In this document: piece after piece, positions 7,620 to 13,589 of the stretch
Numbering within the stretch: the stretch's first letter is position 1
Layout: every line of letters begins with the position of its first letter
NCBI GenBank assembly: GCA_903858085.1
Contig: CAIOHJ010000260.1
Location: forward strand, 1 to 16,223
Reading direction: 5' to 3'
Length of the DNA: 16,223 nucleotides
Source of the DNA: an uncultured Chloroflexota bacterium
Lineage (GTDB): Bacteria > Chloroflexota > Anaerolineae > Caldilineales > Caldilineaceae
Notes under the pieces: generated by a model
The model's database searches: none
The model's input: the letters and a program-made list of their open reading frames with translations, nothing else
Told to the model about the DNA's origin: nothing
Program-made: the position numbers and the translations under genes

Positions 7620-8321
7620 TTAGCTGGCAAACAAAACACGGCCACAGCTCGGGCAGTAGACCGGCGACCCCTCCACAATCCGGGCGTTGCTGACTACGCC
7701 GGTCGGCAGCGAGACGTTGCAGGCGCTGCACAGCCCATTCTGGACCGCAGCAACCGCCACCCCAGCCTTGCGCTCCTGCAGCTGGCTGTAGAGCGCCAGA
7801 GCAGCCCCATCCAGCCGCTCGGTCATCCCCTGACGCTGTTGCTTGAGCTGGCTGTACATCCGTCGATATTTGAGCTCTTCCTGCTCCAATGCCTGACTCT
7901 GGGTCTGCCAGTCACCTTCCAGACGGCTCAACGCAGCCCGCTGGCCAGCCAAAAGCTGCTGAAGCTCCTCATTGCGCTGCAGCGCAGCCAGCGCGTCGTC
8001 GTCGGCCTGGCTGCGCTGCCGTTTCATCGACTCGATGCTGGCCTGCAGCGCTTCCAGCTCTTTGGCGTTGCGCACCTGCCCACTCATCATCCGTTTTTCG
8101 CTCTCCCGGATGCGCTCCAACAGCTGGCGGGCATTGAGGTCAGCGTCCAGCTGACGGGCACGCACCTGCTCCAGTTCAACAGCCGATTCGTCGACAGCGG
8201 CACGTGCCCGCAACAGCTCCTGCGGTTCCCCCAGCTTCTGGCGAATCTGGGCCACCCGCCGACGCACTTTGTCCAGATGGGTGTCGATCTTTTGCAGTTC
8301 GTACAGCCTGGCAATGTCCAC
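7620..8321 (-). CDS. Coiled-coil protein with C-terminal C4 zinc ribbon (DUF164/CT398-like)
   Basis: A 233-residue cytoplasmic protein. After an N-terminal segment (DIARLYELQKIDTHLDKVRRR) typical of the DUF164/HP0958/CT398 family, long Glu/Gln/Arg-rich helices run to about residue 185 and should form an antiparallel coiled-coil hairpin. The C-terminal zinc ribbon uses C198, C201, C223 and C226 (LCSACNVSL and YCPSCGRVLF). Family members bind nucleic acid or act as chaperone-like adaptors; the role here is unknown. GTG 8321 is preferred because AAAGGA lies six bases upstream (8333-8328). An in-frame ATG at 8336, which would add five residues, has no ribosome site. It follows the CAP gene by about 42 bp and is the last gene of the transporter operon. 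Confidence 0.9.
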   Translation of the reverse strand: MDIARLYELQKIDTHLDKVRRRVAQIRQKLGEPQELLRARAAVDESAVELEQVRARQLDADLNARQLLERIRESEKRMMSGQVRNAKELEALQASIESMKRQRSQADDDALAALQRNEELQQLLAGQRAALSRLEGDWQTQSQALEQEELKYRRMYSQLKQQRQGMTERLDGAALALYSQLQERKAGVAVAAVQNGLCSACNVSLPTGVVSNARIVEGSPVYCPSCGRVLFAS

Positions 8322-8327
8322 AGACGA

Positions 8328-8333
8328 TCCTTT
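8328..8333 (-). promoter_or_regulatory. Ribosome binding site deciding the zinc-ribbon gene start
   Basis: AAAGGA on the minus strand is six bases before GTG 8321. It sits inside the coding region if ATG 8336 were used instead, so it favours the shorter form. Confidence 0.55.
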
Positions 8334-8363
8334 CATTACAGAATGGCTGGCCTGGCATGACCA

Positions 8364-9446
8364 TCATTCGACAAAAAAGAGCAGCACGTCGTAGGTGTAG
8401 CTCTGGCGGGCGCCGCCAATCTCTACGTCGACGATCTCGACGACGAAGCGATGTTCTTCAGCCCTGTCCAGCCTCTCCCAGGGAAGCTCCGGGACCCAGA
8501 CCAAGGTGTTCTCACAGTAGCCGCTCTGGATCGCCTCCACGTGCAGCGGCAGCGCCACACCTTGGTAACGCACGTTGACGGTAGCTTCCGTAAAATCGGC
8601 GTCGCGCAGCATAAACGACCAGCGCGCATAGACAAGATCGTCTGGCACATAGCCGCTGGGAGGCCAGGCAACAAACTCGTCCCGCACCGGCGGCCGCGGC
8701 CCCCACAGATGGTCGTCGATGACCCACAACACGTTCACAGCCGGGTTTTCACCCTGGGCCGGCACGTTGCCGCCCCCCATCTCCTGGGTGGTCGGGCACA
8801 AAATCCACCGACGATGGCCAACGGCTGTGTTGCCGTCGCCGGTGTCGCGCATCTGCGCTTTGATGCCATGCTCCTGGTTTCCCCACCAGAGCGACAAGTT
8901 GGATTTGCCAGCCGCTTCAGCCGCTGCACTGCTGTAACAGAGCCAGCTGGGAGAAGGGCTGTGGCTCAACTGACGATTGGCACTCATCATCAACGCAGCC
9001 TGCTGTGACGGGGTGTTGTACTGCTCCACAAAAAGCACGTTGTCTGGCACCCCCGCCATACTCCGCAAAAAATTGACCAGATCCAGCAAAGCCTGCCGAT
9101 AGGCCGCAGAGATCTCCCCGGCTCTGCAGCTTGTCAGCTCTCCCGTCCACCCCATCTCCACACGGGGCACGTCTTGATAGTAGGCCCGAAAAAAGGCCGT
9201 CACGCTCTCTTTGTCGCGAATATCGACCGGAAAGGCAGGGGGCTCCGTCACACTGCTGACCCCATTGGCGACCGCCGGCAAAAAGAATGTCTGGCTCAGC
9301 GCCGTGCGAGCCACCAGCCCGCTGTCAGGCTGGCCAACCCGCTGTGTGTCCCCCGGCAGAAGCGCCGCAGCAGACAGCGGCACCCCCCACAGCCCCCACA
9401 GCCCCCACAGCCACCCAATCCCCCACAAGATCCATCGCTTTTGCAC
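8364..9446 (-). CDS. Secreted CAP-domain (SCP/PR1-like) protein
   Basis: A 360-residue secreted protein. The signal peptide (1 to about 27) has an unusual Trp-rich core, WLWGLWGLWGV, encoded by a 9-bp tandem repeat. A linker follows with TFFLPAVANG (53-62). The CAP domain spans about 117-250. It has VNFLRSMAGVP (124-134), ANRQLSHSP with H162, and VGHRRWILCP with H211, the paired histidines expected in the CAP cavity. The usual E-x-N near the middle appears as SNLS, so a metal site may be incomplete. The remaining 110 residues are a beta-rich tail without a recognised family. CAP proteins have varied roles, including lipid binding and cell-surface functions, and no activity can be assigned here. 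The start is GTG at 9446. It lies 10 bp after the permease stop, which implies co-transcription with the importer. Confidence 0.88.
   Translation of the reverse strand: MQKRWILWGIGWLWGLWGLWGVPLSAAALLPGDTQRVGQPDSGLVARTALSQTFFLPAVANGVSSVTEPPAFPVDIRDKESVTAFFRAYYQDVPRVEMGWTGELTSCRAGEISAAYRQALLDLVNFLRSMAGVPDNVLFVEQYNTPSQQAALMMSANRQLSHSPSPSWLCYSSAAAEAAGKSNLSLWWGNQEHGIKAQMRDTGDGNTAVGHRRWILCPTTQEMGGGNVPAQGENPAVNVLWVIDDHLWGPRPPVRDEFVAWPPSGYVPDDLVYARWSFMLRDADFTEATVNVRYQGVALPLHVEAIQSGYCENTLVWVPELPWERLDRAEEHRFVVEIVDVEIGGARQSYTYDVLLFFVE
9384..9410 (-). repeat. Three perfect 9-bp tandem repeats in the CAP signal peptide
   Basis: CCCCCACAG on the plus strand occurs three times in a row. Each unit reads CTGTGGGGG in the coding direction and encodes Leu-Trp-Gly, so the array forms the hydrophobic core of the signal peptide. 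Copy-number change would lengthen or shorten the core by three residues. Confidence 0.85.
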
Positions 9447-9456
9447 GAAATTGCCC

Positions 9457-11463
9457 CTATCGCCTGGCCAGCGCCTGGGTCAGGCGATCCAGAAGCACCG
9501 CCAGCACCACAATCGCCAGCCCAGCCTCCACACTTTGACCCATCCGGTTGTTCTGCATGCCATCGACCACTTCCAGCCCCAGCCCCTGCGCCCCGACCAT
9601 GCCCGCCACAACCACCATGGAAAGTACCATCATGATCGCCTGGTTGACCCCCAACAGGATCTGTGGCAGTGCCAGCGGCAGCTGCACCTTGGTCAAAAGC
9701 TGGTGCGGCGTCGATCCAAAAGCGGTGGCTGCCTCGACCGCTGTCTCATCTACCTGCCGGATCCCCAGCCTCGTCAGCCGGATCAACGGCGGCAGCGCAT
9801 AAAGCACCGAAGCGATCACCCCTGGTACACGGCCCAGATTGAAGAGCATGATCACAGGCACCAGGTACACAAAGGTCGGAATGGTCTGCAGCAGGTCCAA
9901 CAGCGGACGCAGCAGCCTGTCCACCCATGGGCTGCGAGCAGCCCAGATGCCCAGCGGGATCCCGATCACCGACACGTGCAGCACAGCGACCACAACCTGG
10001 GTAAAGGTGTCGATCGCTCCTTGCCACATCCCCAGCGCGCCCAACAACAACAGGCTGCTCCCGCTGGCAAGACCCAGCCAGCCTCCCCCCACCGCCGCTC
10101 CCGCCGCAGCCGCCAACAACACCAGGGTCGGCCAGGGAAGAAGCTCGGCGAAGAGCTGCCGCAGCGGCGCCAGAATGTAGAGCGACATGAAGTCGCTCAC
10201 AGGCCCCGTGCCGAAACCGCTCTCCCCAATCCGGTAGAGATGGAGCTGCGCCCACCGGACGGCGCCATCCACCGGCCCCGCCAACGATAGATTCCACTCC
10301 TTGGGAAAATCAACCCAGCCCAACGCCCAACAGAGCGCGCTGACTGCGCTCCCCCACAGCAGCCCCCCCCACAGCCAGCCGTGTCGGCGCACCGGCGAAG
10401 GCAGCGCCCTCCAGCCAAACGTCAGCCCCTTTACGCCCCCTTCGAGGAGCCAGCCCCGCCGCACCACCGCAGCGCCACGGCCCGCATCGTCGCTGCGGCG
10501 GACCGCTGCCGTGAGGCGGTCCAGCAAAATCGCCAGCGCGACAATCGCCAGCCCCCCCTCCAACGCTTCACCGACCTTCAGCTGGCGCAGCGACTTGAGC
10601 ACGACTGTCCCCAACCCGCCCGCGCCAACCAGGGCGGCGATCACCACGATGCTCAGCGCCATCATGATCGTCTGGTTGACCCCCGCCAGGATCGACGGCA
10701 GCGCCTGCGGAATCTCCACCTTGTAGAGCAGCTGACGCGGGGTAGAGCCAAACGCCCTCCCCGCCTCCACAACTTCTTCAGAAACCTGGCGCAACCCCAG
10801 GCTGGTCAGACGCACAGCCGGCGGAATCGCATAGATCACCGCAGCGATCACAGCCGGGACACGCCCAATGCCAAAAAACAGCACCACGGGGATGAGATAC
10901 ACAAAGGCCGGCAGGGTCTGCATCCCGTCCAGCAGCGGACGCAACGCAGCTTCCCCGCGGTCGCTGTGTGCAGACCAGATGCCCAGCGGGATTCCGACGA
11001 GCAGGGCAAGCGACACCGACGCCACCATCAACGCCAACGTCTGCATGCTGGCATCCCAGAGCCCTACCCCCCCCATAAACCCAAGGCATCCTATGGCCAG
11101 CAGCCCCAACTGCACGCCTCCCACACGCAGCCCCACCCAAAAAAGCAGCCCCCCCACCGTCGGCCAGGGCAGCCAGAGCAGGAATTCCTCCGCCCGACGG
11201 ATCACCCACTCGACCCCGCCGCTGAGCGGGTCGAAGCCATAGAGAAACAACGGGTTCACAGACCGGCTGCCAACCAACCACTTTTTGAACGCGTCAAGTG
11301 GCTCGCGCAGCTGCAAGTTCCAGGTGGCCGGAAACTCGCCCAGCGACTGACCAAACAGATGGTAGAGCAGCAGCAGCACAGCCAGGGCAGCCAGCCCGAC
11401 AGGAAGCCGACGCTGCCAGGCTGGCTCCCCTCTCCGCGACAGACTCGACCGCAACATGGACAT
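9457..11463 (-). CDS. Glycine betaine/choline-type ABC permease with two fused ProW-like halves
   Basis: A 668-residue membrane permease, about twice the usual ProW/OpuAB length. Two homologous halves are offset by about 342-344 residues. Each starts with a helix and a soluble segment (EFPATWNLQLREPLDAFKKW near 43, DFPKEWNLSLAGPVDGAVRW near 385). Each then has a multi-helix BPD_transp_1 core (about 136-322 and 480-666). Each core carries its own EAA loop for the ATPase: EEVVEAGRAFGSTPRQLL at 229 and ETAVEAATAFGSTPHQLL at 573. RPLLDGMQTLPAFVYLIPV and RPLLDLLQTIPTFVYLVPV are also paired. One chain could thus supply both transmembrane subunits that are normally a homodimer. The ATG overlaps the ATPase stop by one base (TGATG), which indicates translational coupling. 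Confidence 0.93.
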   Translation of the reverse strand: MSMLRSSLSRRGEPAWQRRLPVGLAALAVLLLLYHLFGQSLGEFPATWNLQLREPLDAFKKWLVGSRSVNPLFLYGFDPLSGGVEWVIRRAEEFLLWLPWPTVGGLLFWVGLRVGGVQLGLLAIGCLGFMGGVGLWDASMQTLALMVASVSLALLVGIPLGIWSAHSDRGEAALRPLLDGMQTLPAFVYLIPVVLFFGIGRVPAVIAAVIYAIPPAVRLTSLGLRQVSEEVVEAGRAFGSTPRQLLYKVEIPQALPSILAGVNQTIMMALSIVVIAALVGAGGLGTVVLKSLRQLKVGEALEGGLAIVALAILLDRLTAAVRRSDDAGRGAAVVRRGWLLEGGVKGLTFGWRALPSPVRRHGWLWGGLLWGSAVSALCWALGWVDFPKEWNLSLAGPVDGAVRWAQLHLYRIGESGFGTGPVSDFMSLYILAPLRQLFAELLPWPTLVLLAAAAGAAVGGGWLGLASGSSLLLLGALGMWQGAIDTFTQVVVAVLHVSVIGIPLGIWAARSPWVDRLLRPLLDLLQTIPTFVYLVPVIMLFNLGRVPGVIASVLYALPPLIRLTRLGIRQVDETAVEAATAFGSTPHQLLTKVQLPLALPQILLGVNQAIMMVLSMVVVAGMVGAQGLGLEVVDGMQNNRMGQSVEAGLAIVVLAVLLDRLTQALARR

Positions 11464-12497
11464 CAGCTGCCTGCGTCGCGCTCGGCCAGCGCCAGCATCA
11501 CAGCCCTGCGGTCGACAAAGCCGACCAGATCGTCCCGCTCGTCGACGATCGCCAGCCCAGCCTCGTTGTCGACAGTCAGCGGAATCAACGCCTCCAGGGT
11601 CGTATCGATCGCAATGGCATGGCCGATCAGCAGATCCTTGGCATGCACAGGCCGCATCACACTGCGTGCAGTGAGCACTTTCACCCGCGGCACATCGCGC
11701 GTGAACTCCCGCACATAGTCGTTGATCGGATGGGCCACCAGCTGTTCCGGGGTGCCTACCTGGACCAGCTCGCCATCCTTCATCACGGCGATCCGGTCGC
11801 CGAGCCGAATCGCTTCGAGAAAATCATGGGTGATGAACACGATCGTCTTGCGCACATTTTTTTGCAGACGGAGCAGTTCGTTCTGCATATCCCGGCGAAT
11901 CAAGGGGTCCAATGCGCTGAACGGCTCGTCGCAGAGCAGAATCTCTGGGTCGACCGCCAGCGCACGGGCCAGCCCCACCCGCTGTTGCATCCCACCACTC
12001 AGTTCGTGGGGATAATGGTTCTCCCAGCCGGTCAACTCCACCAGCTCCAGAATTTCCCGAGCCCGGGCCAGCCGCTGCGCCTTGGCCATCCCCTGCACCT
12101 CCAACCCGTAGGCAATGTTGTCGAGCACACGCCGGTGCGAGAAGAGGCCAAAACGCTGGAAAACCATGCTCATCTTGTGCCGACGCAGCTGCCGCAGCTG
12201 CCGCTCGTCCATGCCCGTCACCGCTTCGCCATTCACCAGAACGGTTCCACGCGTCGGCTCGACCAACCGCGAAAGACAGCGAAGCAGGGTCGATTTCCCA
12301 CTGCCCGAAAGCCCCATCACCACAAAAATCTCGCCTTGCGTCACCTCAAAGGTCACGTCACGCACAGCCAACACATGGCCGGTCGTCTGCAAAATTTCCG
12401 CACGCGTGCGCTGCACGGTGATTTCAGCCGCGACCCGCTCCGGTGTCGGGCCGAAGATCTTCCAAAGATTGTGACAGGCGATCTGGGTCTTGCCCAC
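11463..12497 (-). CDS. proV: Glycine betaine/choline-type ABC transporter ATPase (ProV/OpuAA family)
   Basis: A 344-residue cytoplasmic ATPase that powers the fused permease. Walker A is GLSGSGKST (62-70), the Q-loop is VFQRFGLFSHRRVLDN (Q114), the signature is LSGGMQQR (166-173), Walker B is ILLCDEP (186-192) and the H-loop is H224. The N-terminal HNLWKIFG and the FGLF-HRRVLDN block are typical of ProV/OpuAA. The C-terminal part (about 275-340) resembles CBS modules and ends GLAIVDERDDLVGFVDRRAVM. In this family such domains sense ionic strength, but here only about one clear CBS unit is visible. The start is GTG at 12497; AGAGGA lies about ten bases upstream. It follows the binding-protein gene across a 36-bp hairpin-containing gap. 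Substrate choice between glycine betaine, choline and proline cannot be read from the ATPase. Confidence 0.94.
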   Translation of the reverse strand: MGKTQIACHNLWKIFGPTPERVAAEITVQRTRAEILQTTGHVLAVRDVTFEVTQGEIFVVMGLSGSGKSTLLRCLSRLVEPTRGTVLVNGEAVTGMDERQLRQLRRHKMSMVFQRFGLFSHRRVLDNIAYGLEVQGMAKAQRLARAREILELVELTGWENHYPHELSGGMQQRVGLARALAVDPEILLCDEPFSALDPLIRRDMQNELLRLQKNVRKTIVFITHDFLEAIRLGDRIAVMKDGELVQVGTPEQLVAHPINDYVREFTRDVPRVKVLTARSVMRPVHAKDLLIGHAIAIDTTLEALIPLTVDNEAGLAIVDERDDLVGFVDRRAVMLALAERDAGS

Positions 12498-12516
12498 GAC
12501 TACACGATCCTCTCCC

Positions 12517-12532
12517 CCGCTGAAAGCAGCGG
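12517..12532 (-). promoter_or_regulatory. Intercistronic stem-loop between the binding protein and ATPase genes
   Basis: CCGCTG-CTTT-CAGCGG in the transcript forms a perfect 6-bp GC-rich stem with a four-base loop, two bases after the binding-protein stop codon. No T-run follows, so it is not a standard terminator. Similar hairpins after binding-protein genes commonly stabilise the upstream message and raise its level over the membrane subunits. Confidence 0.55.
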
Positions 12533-12533
12533 C

Positions 12534-13499
12534 CTACTCCGCCAGCCAGCTCTGCCAGAGATCGCTGTGGGCGTCCACCCAGGCCTGCGCAGCCTCAGCG
12601 ACCGCCATCCCCTGATCCAACATCCCCAACATCTCGATCTGGTCGTCGGTGGTGTAGTTAAACTTTTTGAGCAGTGCATAGGCATCCGGCGCGCTCTGCT
12701 GCAGCTTGGGGTTGAAGATCTTGATCAGCCGGTCATCCGGGTAGGCACAGTCGACCGCACCGTCTGTCACCTTGGCTGCATGTTCTTCCTGGGTGCAGGT
12801 GGGCAGTGTGACCTCTGCCAGATCGTAGCGGGTGAAGACCGCGTGCGGGGTGTAGAAATAAAAGAGCACCGGCTCCTGGCGCTGGTACTTCGAGTCCATC
12901 TGGGCCAGCAGGGCTTCTTCTGAAGCGGTGTTGATCACCTGAAAGTTCAGCCCCAGATTGTCGATGATCTGCTGGTCATACTGGGTCCAGCCAAGCGGGC
13001 CTGCGAAAAACGTCCCTTTTTCCCCTGTCTCGGCGGTCACAAACTGGCCAGCCGCCTCGGCAGCAGCCAGACCTTCCCAGCTGGCCAGCGCCGGATTGGC
13101 GTCGACCACATACTGGGGAATGTACCAGGCGATCTTGCCGACCACCCCCAGCTCTCCCCCGTTTTCGACGACCTTCTGCTCGTCGATGTACTGGGCCATG
13201 CGTTCGCCGTGCCCCGAGGGCCATACCTCCAGGCTGGCATCTGCGTCGCCCGCCGCCAGGGCATCCCACTGGGCCTGCTCGTCCAGATCGATAATTTCCA
13301 CCGGATAGCCCAGCTGGTCGCGCAGCAAAATCGCCGCCACGTTCACATTCAACTCCGACGCAGGCCAGGTATTCGCAATCAGCCGGATCAGCGGCTTTTC
13401 ACCGCCCCCTCCCTCCACCGCAGCCGGCACACTCCCGGCACACCCGGCGACAAAGAGCAACCCCACCACCCAGACTACAATCCGCAAGCTTCGCAACAT
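12534..13499 (-). CDS. Glycine betaine/choline-type ABC substrate-binding lipoprotein (OpuAC family)
   Basis: A 321-residue lipoprotein of the OpuAC/ProX substrate-binding family. The signal peptide ends in the lipobox VAGC with lipidated C20, and a Gly-rich linker (VEGGGGEKP) follows. Aromatic residues that could form a cation-pi cage for a trimethylammonium ligand sit in conserved-looking spots: W45 (ANTWPASE), W93 (EVWPSGH) and W125/Y126 (KIAWYIPQYV). C235 and C251 could form a disulphide. The later lobe has QEPVLFYFYTPHAVFTRYDL (208-227) and a C-terminal helix rich in Trp. ATG 13499 has AAAGGAG eight bases upstream. An in-frame GTG at 13586 would put the lipobox at residue 49 and is rejected. 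It is the first gene of the transporter operon, 90 bp downstream of the LuxR gene. Confidence 0.92.
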   Translation of the reverse strand: MLRSLRIVVWVVGLLFVAGCAGSVPAAVEGGGGEKPLIRLIANTWPASELNVNVAAILLRDQLGYPVEIIDLDEQAQWDALAAGDADASLEVWPSGHGERMAQYIDEQKVVENGGELGVVGKIAWYIPQYVVDANPALASWEGLAAAEAAGQFVTAETGEKGTFFAGPLGWTQYDQQIIDNLGLNFQVINTASEEALLAQMDSKYQRQEPVLFYFYTPHAVFTRYDLAEVTLPTCTQEEHAAKVTDGAVDCAYPDDRLIKIFNPKLQQSAPDAYALLKKFNYTTDDQIEMLGMLDQGMAVAEAAQAWVDAHSDLWQSWLAE

Positions 13500-13589
13500 C
13501 CCACACGCTCCTTTTGACCAATTGTTTGTTGCTGTCCTCTGTCCAACACACTTTTTTCCAGCAGGCCTACCCGGTGTTGTCCACACCGT
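13500..13589 (-). promoter_or_regulatory. Gap between regulator and transporter operon with repeated element and dyad
   Basis: This 90-bp gap holds a perfect dyad CGGTGT-N5-ACACCG (13572-13588) directly after the regulator stop codon. The element GTGTGGACA (complement of 13578-13586) recurs as GTGTTGGACA (complement of 13540-13549), 38 bp further on. GGACAG also appears twice with one base between (complement of 13532-13544). There is no T-run after the dyad, so it is a poor terminator. No convincing -35/-10 pair is visible. The repeats are candidate activator-binding sites for the transporter operon. Confidence 0.4.

Noticed and set aside
4486..7731. A 1081-residue open frame on the minus strand opposite the protease
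   Set aside because: It lies antisense to a gene with a complete catalytic triad and signal peptide. Its composition (Gly, Gln, Ala, Arg runs) is typical of antisense frames in GC-rich DNA, with no recognisable motif.
11298..12923. A 541-residue plus-strand open frame across the ATPase, permease start and binding protein genes
   Set aside because: It is antisense to three clearly identified transporter genes, is rich in His, Pro and Arg, and has no domain signature.
13500..13586. Upstream extension of the binding protein to GTG 13586
   Set aside because: The lipobox would fall at residue 49, and the good ribosome site before ATG 13499 would be inside the gene.
13572..13588. The dyad after the regulator gene as a rho-independent terminator
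   Set aside because: The stem is only 6 bp and is not followed by a T-run on the minus strand.
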